Below, in pieces: positions 30,867 through 42,142 of a stretch of DNA of 64,000 nt. Position numbers and translations under genes: made by a program. The notes under the pieces were generated by a model. The model ran no database searches. It saw only the letters and a list, made by a program, of their open reading frames with translations, and was not told the origin of the DNA. Origin of the DNA: Proteles cristata cristata (lineage: Eukaryota > Chordata > Mammalia > Carnivora > Hyaenidae); the NCBI GenBank assembly GCA_017311185.1, contig JAESUZ010003902.1:1612001-1676000 (forward strand), in the 5' to 3' direction. Each line of letters begins with the position of its first letter. Positions within the stretch are counted from its first letter, which is position 1.

Positions 30867-31439
30867 CATACACAGGGCACATACAAAACTATACCTGTGC
30901 ATAGCAAAGCCCATGCTGGGGTGGGACTCCTGAGGGCAAACATGGAAAGCTCCCTGGGATGGTGGATTTTACTGTCTACCATGGGGTGCAGGTAGTCATG
31001 GCAATGGAGAGAGCCTGACCTGTCAGGGAGCCACAAAGGATTTGGGCAATTCTACTTTTTTATGAAGTTCACTTCCATGGGCTGGTCCTGGGAGGTAGTG
31101 TTGCCTAGACCCGGAGTTCTTGGGCATTATGAGATCAGCTAAGTTTTCTCAGACTCTGTGAGACAGACCAATGGCTGTGATTTCTGTGTACTTTATTCCA
31201 GGCTTCCCAAGGAACGTGCAGTATCCTGGGTACAGGATACTGTACTGTACACTGGATCCTGAATACTGGACTTCACACATTCCTGGGAAGAGGAATCTCT
31301 CCCGTGCCCAAATCTCTGCAATGCTGTCATGCTCAGAGAACAGCAGCCTCCCACACTCTTCCCTGCAGTACACACCCTTCTGAAACCAGGTAGGATAGGA
31401 GGGCATCTTCTACAAACACCCACCTCCCCATCCATGCTT
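30867..31439. other. Unclassified DNA with clustered short inverted repeats
   Basis: It includes a perfect hairpin cagtatcctg-ggta-caggatactg at 31219-31242 and further partial copies of the same words to about 31272. No family is recognised. Confidence 0.45.
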
Positions 31440-31730
31440 TCAACACAGGTCTGTTGGCACCTGCTGTATGATAGATTGCATGCTGGTTACTTCACATGCA
31501 GATAAAAACACATTATCCAGGTCTTGAGAGAGGCTCAAGTTAGTGGGGCATAGAGATACATAAATAGAATATGGTACCGTGGTTTTTAGCAGAGGTGGGT
31601 GTAAAAGATTCTAGGAGGCCATGGAAGACATGATAAGTCAGCCTGAGGGATTAGGGCAGGTTTCACCCAGGAAGTGACAGGTCAGCTGAGTAAGAGCTTA
31701 CTCAGAGGGACAGGATGCCAAAATTGCCCT
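31440..31730 (-). repeat. L2 3' end fragment (antisense)
   Basis: The segments 'gcacctgctgtatgatagat', 'gctcaagttagtggggcata' and 'agtgacaggtcagctgagta' parallel the reverse-complement L2 terminus and the 'ggtgacatttgagcagag' zone. Confidence 0.6.
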
Positions 31731-32214
31731 TAAATTCCCAGAGGCTCCCAAATATGGCAGGTGCTTCACTCTACCCCTCAGAGATGTCTTCCTGTAAAAT
31801 AGAAAGCTGAAAGCTATCATTTCCCAGACACTCTCTGCTAACTAGGTCTTACATGTGACCTAGGTTTTGCCAAGCAGGCAAATCAGATGAGGCATGGAAG
31901 TTGAAAATGAGCCAGGGGAGGTTATCGCTATGGGATCTTCCTCAGAAGCTTTGGCTAAGCATCCACTGTGAAGTTTCTAGTCCTAGGTGCTGAGCAGTGG
32001 GAGGCAGTGGCCATGGGGCTTTGCTAAAACAGTTCTATTTTGTAGGACATTTCTCCTAGCTTTATTTCCTGACTCTCCCAGAAAATTTTATGTGCTTCTT
32101 AATCCCTAGAACATATCCCTTTTTATTTAAGTGGGTTGAACTACATTCTGTCCACAACTAAGACTCCTGCTGGCAGCAAGTTCTGCCTTGGGCTTCCTCC
32201 CTCTCCAGCCATAT
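31731..32214. other. Unique DNA, nothing recognised
   Basis: No repeat or exon is recognised, and few open frames occur. Confidence 0.5.
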
Positions 32215-32440
32215 GTGCAGTGGTCAGGAGTTTCAGAAAGACCCTGGTTCAAGGCTCAGTTTGATCATTTTCTACCCATGAGACCTTGGGATTGAGATGG
32301 GGTTCTCTACCTATCAAATGGCAGTGAGTGTACTATGCAGCTCATGGTGTTGTTATAAATCCCAGATGAGATAATGTATGTAAAGTGCACATCATTAGAC
32401 ACACAGAAAGTGATGGATAGACAATTATTATTATTCTTAC
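32215..32440 (+). repeat. MIR SINE
   Basis: The segments 'gaccctggttcaaggctcag', 'tacccatgagaccttgggat', 'gtgttgttataaatcccaga' and 'gataatgtatgtaaagtgca' follow MIR in order. Confidence 0.8.
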
Positions 32441-32904
32441 ATCATGGGTTTCTTTGCCAGCCAACCCAACCTCACACTGCTTATGAAAAGTTAATTGAAG
32501 AGCGGACAAAAGAGCATTCGTGGTATAAACAAAGAAGACCTTGACGATCTGGAAGACAAATTGAACAAGATGAAATAAAACAAGAGTAAATGCAAAGCTC
32601 TACTCTCAGGTAAAGAAAACCTGAACAAAGACAGGGAGGCTGAGACACAGGGCTGGGTTGTAATATACATGAGACAGACTTGTGGGACTAGAAAACAGAT
32701 CAATGTGTGCTACAAGTGCGAGGTCACCAAAATGTGAATATAATCTTTGGCTATATTAATAGAGGTAGAGTGTAGAAAAAAGAAACTGAAAACCCTGTTC
32801 TACTCTGTCTTGATCATCCCACATCAACAAAGTTGAATTGAACTCTGAGGAATCTTACCATGAGAAGGATACAGAGATGAGCTTGGATTCAGAGAAGCCA
32901 CCTG
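32441..32904. other. Unique AT-balanced DNA, nothing recognised
   Basis: No repeat or coding sequence is recognised. Confidence 0.5.
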
Positions 32905-33000
32905 AGATAATACCTAATATTTATTGATCTTTTACGATGTGCTAGGAGCCACTCCTAACTCATTCTTAACTCTTCTGCCAGTAGGATCAATTTGGATGTA
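32905..33000 (-). repeat. MIR 3' fragment (antisense)
   Basis: The segments 'aatatttattgatcttttac' and 'gatgtgctaggagccactcc' match the reverse-complement MIR terminus. The remainder up to 33130 may be decayed core. Confidence 0.5.
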
Positions 33001-33314
33001 TAGAAATGGAAGCAGACTGTGCAGAGTCAGACTTAGCCCTAATAATAGCCATGACGAGGAGGGCAAATGTGTAGCATTCATGTCACCACTCACCCCTCTT
33101 AGCTCATGGAAGATATTACTACTGAATCACAGAAGTTAGCTCACTGAGTGCAAATTAGCTTTCAAAATATCCTCCCCACCCAACATTGCACTGGATCAAA
33201 GATGAATCTTATAGGCCAGACCTTCACCGTATGGACAAGGTGGATGAATGGTGACCATGCTGTGAATGGTGACCAACCCAAACAGGGATGGACCCTCTTG
33301 CAAAATAGGCTACA

Positions 33315-33506
33315 GGGGCGCCTGGATGGCTCAGTCGGTTGGGCGTCCGACTTTGGCTGAGGTCATGATCTCACAATTCGAGGGTTTGAGCCCCGCGTCA
33401 GGCTCTGTGCTGACAGCCAGGTCAGAGCCCGGAGCCTTTTTTAGATTCTGTATCTCCCTCTCTCTCTGACCCTCCTCTCTCTCTCTCTCTCTCTCTCTCA
33501 ATAAAA
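33315..33506 (+). mobile_element. Felid SINEC with long CT tract
   Basis: A head, B box, felid body, (CT)n at about 33477-33499 and a short A tail are present. The direct flank aggctaca occurs at 33307-33314 and 33512-33519, extended by A-rich bases. Confidence 0.94.
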
Positions 33507-33639
33507 AAAAAAGGCTACAAGACATGGGAGAGAAGCTGGCAGTGCCTCCCAGTGGCAGACTGCCCAGCCACTTGTCTGCAGCTCTGCAAATGTAGACACT
33601 TGGTATTGTTAATGCACACATGCTGGACCAAGCTCTGTG

Positions 33640-34080
33640 ACAGACAATGCTGCATGTTTACGAAAACCTGTTTCATGTCATTCTTCTTGGGCACACGGGA
33701 AGACTACATCTCCAAGCATCCCTTGCAGTTAACTTGAGGTCATGTGACTGAGTCTAGGCAATTGGGCTATGAGAGAATTGATAACAGCATTTCTAGGTAG
33801 CACAACAAACCCCGTAGTTTAGTGATCGCCCATGTCCTTTCTTCCCCTCCATCAGCAATCTTGGAGGCCACATGTTGGAGATGGTACCATCATGAGATGG
33901 TAGGAGCCTGGATCCTGGAGTCTTCACTGTGAGGAAAGCTTCAAGGGTTGCCGCCCAACTCACATCAGACTGAGATATAAGCAAAGACTACGGCTTGTTG
34001 ATTTAAGCTATCAAGACATTAGATTAATGTTTATTAATGCAGCAGAGCCTAGCTGAGACTGACTATAGAAGGTTAGCACC
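33640..34080 (+). repeat. Probable old LTR-like interspersed repeat
   Basis: The segments 'cttgaggtcatgtgactgag', 'gagatggtaggagcctggat', 'gttgatttaagctatcaaga' and 'gtttattaatgcagcagagc' follow a widespread mammalian repeat ending 'taagccactgagattt ... gttactgcagc'. Subfamily uncertain. No coding sequence. Confidence 0.55.
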
Positions 34081-34099
34081 AAGAGTTTCTCCAGCTGTG

Positions 34100-34260
34100 A
34101 TGTAGGGCCGCGAGCAGTAGAGTCCCCCAAGAAGCTGGTTAGAACTACACATTCTTGACTCCACCCTAGAGGACCATAGATCCTGAGAGGGGCCTAAAGG
34201 TTTACACCTTCAGTCTAGTGACTCATATTCTCCCTGAAGTTTCAGAAGCACTCACTGCTC
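34100..34260 (+). repeat. Possible MER5B-like MITE remnant
   Basis: The segments 'aagaagctggttagaactac' and 'cattcttgactccaccctag' resemble the MER5B interior ('gggaacttgttagaaatgca ... ccccaccc'). No clear termini are visible. Confidence 0.35.
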
Positions 34261-34789
34261 AACCACACTCAGATTTATCCCTTTATGGTGAGAAATTATA
34301 CTGTCAAGCAGAGTGGAATCCTGTGGTCAGCGGGCTGGGACTGTCTTTTGCACAGACACATGTAAATGAAAGAAACTGAATTTCTATCTGAAGACCACTT
34401 GGGGTCCTAGAAGCAGCCCCAGGGAGTTGAGAAAGGGGATTTTAAAAGGTCTCAGCCTGAGCCATGTGGCCTGAGACTCCCCCAACCATCACTGCACACT
34501 CACCTGGGAGATATCCTGCCCAGACCAAATAAGGCACCCTCTTCCGGGACCTCTCTGGAAGCACCTAAACAACTTCCTGTCTAAATACCACCCTTCCACT
34601 TTCCCAGCCACTAGCCAGGCAGGAGCCAACATAATGATTAGGTGATGCCCTTGAGGACATCCCAGGAGGATTCCCATTATGCCTCAACGTCCCCTCACCA
34701 TCCCTCTCCAGCGTGGGGCTGGGTGGGGTAAGGGTGCATATACCTGTTGTATATGTTGACCCTTAACTGTCCCCTATTTCCAAGGGGTG
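34261..34789. other. Unique DNA, nothing recognised
   Basis: No repeat or coding feature is recognised. Confidence 0.5.
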
Positions 34790-34945
34790 AAGGCTGACCA
34801 CACGGGCTCCAGAGCACAAGACGATTTGAGTCCCAGCTCTGCCACTTACGGAGGGGGTAAATGGGGCGAGCCATTTCATCTCAGCAGTTCCCTACCTGTC
34901 AAGTGGGGATAAAATAATAACCACCTTCCATAGTAACGATGGCTC
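34790..34945 (+). repeat. MIR SINE
   Basis: The segments 'gggctccagagcacaagacg', 'gagtcccagctctgccactt' and 'gtggggataaaataataacc' are in MIR order. Confidence 0.82.
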
Positions 34946-35074
34946 CAGGACATATTTTTGACAGCACCAATACTTACCCCATGTATGGGGAAGGTTGTCA
35001 GGTGTCAAATGAATTGAATGATGTTTGCGATGACCAGGTGCATTTACAGGAGGAGGGACAGAGAGCGTGGAGAG

Positions 35075-35225
35075 CATGGAGATTACGAGCTTGCGTTTTG
35101 AGGACAGAGAGGCTTCCATTTGAATTGTCAAGTACTGACTTGTGGCCTCAGTTTCCATATGAGCAAAATGGAGATATTAACCCCTCTATCACAGGGTTGT
35201 TGGAAAGATAAATCAGCAAAACAAA
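35075..35225 (+). repeat. MIR SINE
   Basis: The segments 'agattacgagcttgcgtttt', 'cctcagtttccatatgagca' and 'cacagggttgttggaaagat' follow MIR. It is the second MIR in the same orientation within 400 bp. Confidence 0.78.
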
Positions 35226-35324
35226 CAGACAATATTAATTTGTGCATGCGTGTGCATGTGTACACATGTGTGCGTTCTCTGTGCATAGATGTGTGCTCGT
35301 GTATCTAGGTGTGTAATAATATGG

Positions 35325-35480
35325 TAGTGACTATTTATTGGGTGCTTACTACATGCCAGGCACTGTTCTCAACACTGTGCCCTATTGACTCATTCAATCC
35401 TCACACAAATCTATGAGGCAGACATTATTATCCCATTTAACAGATGTGGAAACTGAGCCGTATATTGACCAGAGCTCTCT
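35325..35480 (-). repeat. MIR SINE (antisense)
   Basis: The segments 'ttattgggtgcttactacat', 'gccaggcactgttctcaaca', 'attatcccatttaacagatg' and 'tggaaactgagccgta' are clear reverse-complement MIR landmarks. Confidence 0.9.
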
Positions 35481-36284
35481 TGTAAGGTACCAATAAACCT
35501 TCCACTTCTCCACTAATGCTGCCTCTTTTTCTGTCTTTGATGCTAAGAGGTAAGAAGGACAAACGTGGTCCCCCAGCTCCTGGTAGAGGCCGAGCCTGCT
35601 AACTCACCAGCAGCACTTGGACCCATTTTATTTCACCGCCCCCCCCAACAGAGCTTGTGTCCTGGGGAGCTCCATGCAGTGCCTGGTGTGAAAAGGGGAA
35701 CAAATAGGGCAGAAGTGCACGGGCTGGCCCTGGATCTGTGGAATCCCAGAGCCCAGAGGTCATTCTGTCCATGGCCCGTCCCACTCCTCTGGCAGGACCG
35801 GCACTCACCTAGTCTGATTTCCCTGTGATTTCAAATACATCGGAGATTACATAAGAAATAAGACTGTCTTACCAGCCACCCCCCTGCCGAGTGATTCCCT
35901 TCCAAATTCACGCCCTAGAGAAACACTTGCCATGTGCTCCCGGAGACACGGCCAGGAGTGCACAGGGCAGCAGCGATCATGAAACCAAAAGGTGGGTGGG
36001 CAAGGTGTGTGGTAGTCACACGCTGGAACATGACACAGCACTGAAAGTGAAGGGACTGCAGCAGAACCAGCAGCTTGCAGGAATCTTACAAAATAAGGTG
36101 GAGCGTAAAAGTTGCAAAATAAATACCTTTCTTGCTTATCAAAACAAGCAAAGAAACCCCAGACTTTATATTGTTAAAGAAAACAAAGGAATGATCTGTA
36201 TAAAATTCAGAGTTATCCCTGGCAGAGTTTCAGTGGTTTGGGAATGTTCTAGTCCTTAGATTGGGGTGGAAACATTGGTCTGCA
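35481..36284. other. Unique DNA, nothing recognised
   Basis: No repeat family is recognised. The 122-codon plus-strand frame (35891-36259) has no known domain. Confidence 0.5.
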
Positions 36285-36860
36285 TCTTATTATCTTATAC
36301 ATATATTATACACACACATATATTGTACACACACATATTATACACATATATATTATACACACATATATAGTACACCTTTACACATAATACACACATATAT
36401 ACCTATATAATACACTTATACATAATATGCACATATATAATACACACATATATTATACACACATATATAATACACCTTTACACATAATACACACATATAT
36501 TATACACATATATAATACACTTTTATACATAATATGCACATATATAATACATACATATAATACACCTTTATACATAATACACACATATATAATACACACA
36601 TATGTTATACACACATATGTTATACACACATGTATAATACACCTTTACACATAATACACACATATATTATAGATCCATATGTATGTATATTAGACATACA
36701 TATATACACACATTTATATTACATGCACATATACACACATATACAATACAAACATATATTTTTACACATATATACACACACTTACAAATATATGTTATAC
36801 CCATACATAAGTATTATACACACATATACACACATATATATTATACACTCACATGTTTTT
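36285..36860 (+). repeat. Large AT/CA satellite-like tandem array with higher-order units
   Basis: About 570 bp of interleaved TATA and ACAC words. A motif of the form tacacYtttAYACATAATRY recurs at about 36371, 36411, 36471, 36516, 36561 and 36638, so the array is built from 40-100-bp higher-order units rather than a plain dinucleotide. Ile/Tyr/His/Thr-repeat open frames are artefacts. It is likely hypervariable in length. Confidence 0.92.
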
Positions 36861-36994
36861 ATTGGAATCAGATGAAATAAAAAGAGAGGAAAGGAAATAA
36901 TAAAGCAACCCCTGATTCTTGTATAGTGTCACACAAGCATTTTCACATTAGAGTAAGAAGAGAGCCCCATCTTTTCGTCTGTTGAGTCCTAACC

Positions 36995-37245
36995 ACCACA
37001 TTCATAACAGCAAGTATTCACATGACCCACTGGTATAAGACCCACCCTAAACACTCCATGCACTAACAAATCTAATCACCATGAAAAGCCTATGAGATAA
37101 AGAACTATTGCTATGTGCATTTTGCAGCTGGAGAAACCAAGTCAGGGAGGTCAGCTTGCCCAAGTACATGTACCTGCCAAGTGGCGGAGCCAGGGTTCAC
37201 ACCCACCCGCTGCTCCTGAGCCTGCGTCTCCAACCATCGAACGGC
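36995..37245 (-). repeat. MIR SINE (antisense)
   Basis: The segments 'gaaaagcctatgagataaag', 'cattttgcagctggagaaac', 'ccaagtggcggagccagggt' and 'tcacacccacccgctgctcc' follow the reverse-complement MIR. The left edge is approximate. Confidence 0.8.
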
Positions 37246-37899
37246 ACGGCCTTTCCTCAGCCTGTGCTTTGCCACCGTCAGCACATCTAACCCCACACTG
37301 GCCCTTAAAGGAGCAGTTTAGTTCCTCCCCGTGTCCCAGAAGAGGGGACTGAGGTTTCTCTGGCAGGCACAGTCCCCCTTCACATACCACACCCCTTGCC
37401 AGGCCCGTGGCAGACCCAGCTGACAGACGGTGCACAAACTCAGGTCTCCCTGGAGGCAGGTGCTATTATCAGAAGCGGCCCACACCGTGGAACCCCTCGG
37501 CCGTGAACGAGCCCTTTTTCCGCAGGTGCTCAGAGGCTGGCTCAGCCCTTCTGTCTGAAACCTTTGCCTGTCTTCCTCCGTGTCTCCCTCTGGCTGTGCG
37601 TAGTGCCCGACTGCCGCCTGGGCACTTGGGTCCCCAGGGGCAGGTCCTCCCTCCGTCCAGTGTCCCACCTCTGTTACAAATCGAAACTGGCCTTGACTAA
37701 ATCTCTGATGCCCTGTGCCTTGGTTTCCCCAAATGTGAACTGGGCAAAAAGCTGCATGATCAGTCCCGAGCCCTAAAGAACAACAACTCTTATCTGTGCT
37801 TTCCGCTTCTCAGGGAAGAGGCCCATCAATGGCCAGGCCTGCCTGGGGCCCCATTTGTGGAGAATCGAGATTCGGGGCCACTGCTGGCCTCACCCCCAC
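37246..37899. other. GC-rich unique DNA with a small MIR trace
   Basis: A MIR-like scrap at about 37705-37765 ('gccttggtttccccaaatgt'). Otherwise nothing recognised. Confidence 0.5.
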
Positions 37900-38245
37900 G
37901 AGCCCCGGATTATACTCCAAGCAGCTTGTGAGTGCAGCACATTGCAATAGGTATTAATTGCTACATTAAATCCTATGATATTGCTTAAGAGAATGTTCAT
38001 TTAATTTCCCTGCAACTGTGGTCAACCTGATCTTTAATCGAAACTGACAGGCACAATTTAAATCAGGTAGCAAACTCCCCTCTCTTTAAAAGAGCCAAGA
38101 ATGGCATGAATATTAAATGGGTCAGGACAGTTGACAACACTAATACAGTTTAAATCGGAACAAGCCTCAGCTACAGCTTTTAATTATTCATGCTCTCCTG
38201 GTAAGTCGGGCCCTGACAGCAGTGTCACCGGGAGTTCAGGAAACT
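37900..38245. promoter_or_regulatory. Strongest candidate conserved non-coding element (putative distal enhancer)
   Basis: About 340 bp of AT-rich, complex, repeat-free sequence stands sharply out of GC-rich flanks. It has many homeodomain-type cores (ttaattgctac, ttaaatcaggt, TAATTA at 38181-38186). On the minus strand GCATGAATAAT (38183-38193) fits the POU class III composite GCAT-n3-TAAT. There is no open frame or splice-like structure. In my experience this composition is typical of vertebrate developmental enhancers. Function and conservation are inferred. Confidence 0.5.
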
Positions 38246-39369
38246 TCCTCGACGTGACATGAAACACAAGGCGGGGCAGGGGTGGGGGCAGCGTGGCCCC
38301 AGGTCGCAGGTTAGGTCCCAAGCTGTCTGAGGGGTAATCCGGCTTGGAGAACATGCTCGCAGGTCGCCTTTGGCATCACTTAAGTGCGGTATGCAGAGTC
38401 GGGGAGGAACAAGAACACAGTTAACAAGAGGCACAGCCAGAGAGGCAGATGGGCAGGTGGGTGGTGGCTCAGGGATGGGGCTGGACTTTCGGAAAGAGAT
38501 GCGCAGAGACAGAGAGAGACAGAAACCACACGAGGGGCAGAGACACATGGAGGCAGAGCCAGAGGAATAGCTCTGGTGCAGAGAGACAGAGCAGGGACTG
38601 CCAGGGAGGGGACAGCTCAAAGCCTGGCCTTGGGTCTTCATCTTTGAGGACCAGTGGGGGGCCCAGCCGCCAGGAGGAGGCAGAAACCATAGAGCAGTTG
38701 CCTGGGGACCGAGGCCGGGGCTTGCCTGCCTGGGGACCGCTCCGGGATCAGCCCTGGCTCCACTCAGCGTTTCCTGGGCTGAGCCAGGCCCATAAATCAC
38801 TGGGGACAGGCGAAACCTGCGTGCAGACTCGGAAACGGCAACTGGCAGGAGGGATGATGAGGGGCCTGGGGGAGAGGAAGGACAGACAGGGAGCAGACAA
38901 GACAGATCAGAGGTGAGTCAGGCCGACGGAAGAGGCGAGGGACGCGGGAGAGAGGGGCACAGACATGTGGGAAAGGTGTGCGCGCAGGGACGGAGAGAGA
39001 CCTGCAGGCACAGAGTCACAGGCGAGAATTCAGAAAGAATCTCCTTCCCACGCTGACCTTTGAAATGCTGTTTGCGGAGAACTTGCTGTTCTTAAGATTC
39101 ACACACCTTCCTGTGTGAGGCCCTCACAAGCTGCAAGACTCTTTACCATCCATTATGCCACCTTGTCCTTGACCCTTCCCCGGACGCCCAGCTCCAGAGG
39201 GGCATTCTAGAATACTCATTGCCTAGTGCTCACTACTGAGGCCGCTCGATTCACCCAAATAGTCAGTTAGGAGACGTTTATCTAAAACCTCTCTCCCTAG
39301 CCATATTTTCTGCCTCTTGCATCCGTGTGTGTGGTGTGGGGCAAAGAGCACTGGAGGAAGAGCCGCTGC
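38246..39369. other. GC-rich unique DNA, purine-biased
   Basis: The GA-rich stretch 38490-39030 has scattered gagagacagaga words. A minus-strand frame of 191 codons (38225-38800) is the complement of this purine bias and has no known domain. Confidence 0.5.
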
Positions 39370-39500
39370 CAACTTCCAACCCCTTGGGCACAGGAGCCTC
39401 AGTTTCCCCCATCAGCTCAGGTATGTGACAACCCCAACGGATGGCGGTAAGGGTCGGCTGAGATAACGCGTGTAACAGCTTGCGGACCGTACTCAAGAGA
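39370..39500 (+). repeat. MIR fragment
   Basis: The segments 'cacaggagcctcagtttccc' and 'gtcggctgagataacgcgtg' fit the MIR core and 3' part. Confidence 0.55.
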
Positions 39501-40214
39501 AACTGTCACGGCCCACAGGACGCTTCTCTTCTAGGTGCCTTTGTAGAACTTGGGAAAGGGTCCCTGGATTGAGGGGCCTGATGCCCCAGGCCTAGTCCTC
39601 CTAGGTAGGGTTCCTTTTGCTCCCCAAAGGACAGGGTCTGTCCCCCGCTCCTCCTCTGCAGGCCATGGAGGCCAGGGGCCATGGCTCTTTCGTGCAAACC
39701 CGGTGCTGAAATTTGCATCCCATCTCCTGGGCTGACAGCTCTCTGCCTGTCCGGAAGGGAAGGTAAATGGAAAGGCGGCCCGGCTTCCTGAAAGTGTTTG
39801 CCTTCGGCAGCACTTAACATTTACACACGCAGGTGGAGGAGGTGGAGGAGGTAAGCGGCCTTAGTGCCTAAGGCAGGCGTGCCCGCCCAGGAGGAGGGCC
39901 AGGTCCCAGCCGGGCCGGCTGGAAGAATGGACAAGGACTTTCAGGCGAGGTATCTCATCCCTCTGGGTGGGCAAACATCACTGTCACTTTTGGGGACCAA
40001 CGCAAGCCCAGGGGACCTGGGAGGTGGGCACAGCCTCTGGTGAGGAGTGCCTGCTTGTGCCTTCCACCCAGGAGCTGGTCTTTGGAAGGGTGGGCACCTG
40101 ACACCACCTCACACACACAGCGTCCCCACCAGCCTCTGACAGCCAAGATCATGCAGCACCGTGTCCACGCAGTGGTGTGTCCTGTGGTTGCCTTGACTCC
40201 TAACTGCCCTGGAA
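39501..40214. other. GC-rich unique DNA
   Basis: A short GGTGGAGGA repeat lies at about 39832-39851. No other feature is recognised. Confidence 0.5.
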
Positions 40215-40335
40215 AATAGGAAGGGCCGTAGTTATGGTTTCCTTCTGAAAGCTGAGGCCCAGAGAGGTAAAGTGACTTTCCAGAGGTCACACAGCAAGTT
40301 GGGGTGAAGCCAGGTGTCACAGCTGCCAAGGACAT
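40215..40335 (-). repeat. MIR SINE (antisense)
   Basis: The segments 'aaagctgaggcccagagagg', 'taaagtgactttccagaggt' and 'cacacagcaagttggggtga' are clear reverse-complement MIR. Confidence 0.85.
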
Positions 40336-40429
40336 TACCCTTTATGTCTATCTTACATCACCAGGGCCTTGAACTTGGGACCAAGTCACGTGCAAGCCAC
40401 CTGACCAAGGCCACATGCCTCAGTAGGTA

Positions 40430-40930
40430 GCATTCTTTCATTCAGCACATGTTTGTCGAGTGCTTACTCTGCATTGGGCCCTGTGCTAAGGGAAACCACA
40501 GTGAGCCAGATAGCCCTGCCCTCATTCTAGTGGAGGATGTAGATAATGAGCAGGAAAAACCAAAAGCCAAAAACAAAAACAAATGAAACAGATAACTACA
40601 TGCTTTGATTAAAACAAAAAGTGAGAGAGGATGCTGAAGTAGCAAGTAACACATCTGTTCTTAACAGGACCCAGACTGTCCCTCACACCTAGTGGGCACA
40701 CAGTACCACAGTGCCACTAAAAGAGAAAGCCAGTCATCTGGTATCGTTTTTGCTGACATCTAAGGAAAGAGAAAGAGCGATTCAGGCAGAGAGGGGCTAA
40801 GTCTAGGTGGAGTGAACAGCATGTGCAAAGGCCTTGAAGCAGGAAGAGCACAGCATGCTGGAAAGACGGAGAGAGACCAGTGAGGCTGGGACCCAGTGAC
40901 CAAGGTCTTGAGTAACATAAAGATTAAAGA
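40430..40930 (-). repeat. L2 LINE 3' end (antisense)
   Basis: Ordered landmarks: 'cattcagcacatgtttgtcg', 'tctgcattgggccctgtgct', 'tagccctgccctcattctag', 'agtgaacagcatgtgcaaag' and 'gccttgaagcaggaagagca'. They follow the reverse-complement L2 3' UTR. The 40660-40740 part is less clear. Confidence 0.78.
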
Positions 40931-40959
40931 TGGCCACTGGTTCTTTCTTGCTCTTCTCA

Positions 40960-41338
40960 TAGATAGGCAGAGTCTATTTCCTGTCCCCTCAGGTCTGGCC
41001 CTTGCCCTATTTTGACCAACCGAATGCAGCAGAAGTGATGCTGTGGCGTTTCTAAGACTGGGCCTCCCAAAGTGTGCAGCTTCTGTTTTTGCCACAAAAA
41101 TCATTCCAAGCTACAGGGAGAGGCATGTGGAGGAGGCATTCAAGGTAACAGAGCCCACTGAGTGTCAAGCCGCCTCGGGCGACCGCGGCTCAGTCAACAC
41201 CGCGTGGTGCCACAGAACCATTTGGCAGAGCCCAGTTAACTCACAGAGCTTCGGAGACAAATGCGTGTGGCAGTTTTAAGCCACCAAGTTTTGGGGTGCC
41301 GTGTGCCACCGCAATAGGTAACTGAAACACAGAGGTGA
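40960..41338 (+). mobile_element. MLT1-type MaLR solo LTR
   Basis: Ordered MLT1 landmarks: 'gaatgcagcagaagtgatgc', 'tgtggcgtttctaagactgg', 'gcagcttctgtttttgccac', 'gcagttttaagccaccaagt', 'tttggggtgccgtgtgccac' and a terminus 'gcaataggtaactgaaacac'. It is an ERVL-related relic without internal genes. Confidence 0.88.
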
Positions 41339-41344
41339 GCAGAA

Positions 41345-41415
41345 GTAGATGGACAGACAGGATTCGAACCCAGAACTCAGTGACTCCAAGACCCTGCTTC
41401 TGTCCACGAAGCTAC
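41345..41415 (-). repeat. MIR fragment (antisense)
   Basis: The segments 'acaggattcgaacccagaac' and 'ccaagaccctgcttctgtcc' match the tRNA-like 5' region of MIR in reverse complement. Confidence 0.65.
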
Positions 41416-42095
41416 GAAACACCGGAGTGTCTGAGGGCCGCAGCCCTGGTGTAATTCTCTACTCATCTGCCCACCCGTCTCCCCTCCTCCTGCCGCTCAG
41501 ACTTCGCCACCTCCTGGGCCTGCCCCTTCCCTGGGGACCCGGCGGGGCGGAGGCCCGTGAAACCCTCCTGGCACACGAGGATCCCCGCCCGTCCTGCCAC
41601 GGTGGCCCTTCCTGCGTCTTTTGTCCTGACACTGGAGTCCGCGCCGGCCTGGGGGAGAGCTTCCTCCCTCCCACCAGCCCCGGGGAGCAGACCGCTGCCC
41701 TCCCAGCTCTCCCCTGCACTCAGACGTGACTCACTGACCTTTACGAGCCTGAGACTTGATGGGCCTGGTGTTTTATTAACCTAATAAAAAGGCAGTCTGG
41801 TTCAGGGGCTTAACATTTCTGGAGAGAGGAAGGCTCTGCCCCCTGGGCATTGGAAGGAAGAAATACTGTGTCGGCCGGGCTCCCACAGCACTGCTCTCTG
41901 GGACTTCTTACAGGGAGGCAGAGAGCAATTCATTGTATTCCCCATCAAACAGCCCCAGCAAGCCACAAAGCTTAATTTAATTTTGTAATCAGTGGAAGCA
42001 CAGGCAGAGGAAGACTGCTCACTGTTTTCTCCACTTTGCTTTTTAATAGGATATCTGACAGCCCACATAATACAGTGGCTTTATGCAATAAAGTA
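41416..42095. other. Unique DNA, CpG-richer left part and AT-rich right part
   Basis: The part at 41420-41700 has several CpGs but is too short and weak for a confident island. The part at 41740-42080 is AT-richer ('gcttaatttaattttgtaat', 'ttttattaacctaataaaaa') and may hold a conserved element. No exon is recognised. Confidence 0.45.
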
Positions 42096-42142
42096 CGTGC
42101 ACGCACACACACGCATACACACACACACACACACACGTACAC
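42096..42142 (+). repeat. Imperfect (CA)n microsatellite
   Basis: CA units interrupted by GC, AT and GT steps. Confidence 0.92.

Noticed and set aside
36285..36860. Possible CRISPR-like or coding repeat array
   Set aside because: The repeats are AT/CA simple-sequence units with variable spacing and no unique spacers. The Ile/Tyr/His frames are products of the repeat.
39785..39825. U6-like 'ccttcggcagcac' word
   Set aside because: Only about a dozen bases resemble the U6 start. The following sequence does not match U6, so no snRNA or pseudogene is called.
40960..41338. Intact endogenous retrovirus
   Set aside because: Only solo MaLR LTRs are seen here and at 7.3 and 10.8 kb. No internal retroviral coding region flanks them.
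41416..41700. Possible CpG island
   Set aside because: CpGs are scattered and the stretch is under 300 bp with no GC-box cluster, TATA/Inr or exon nearby. Insufficient for a promoter call.
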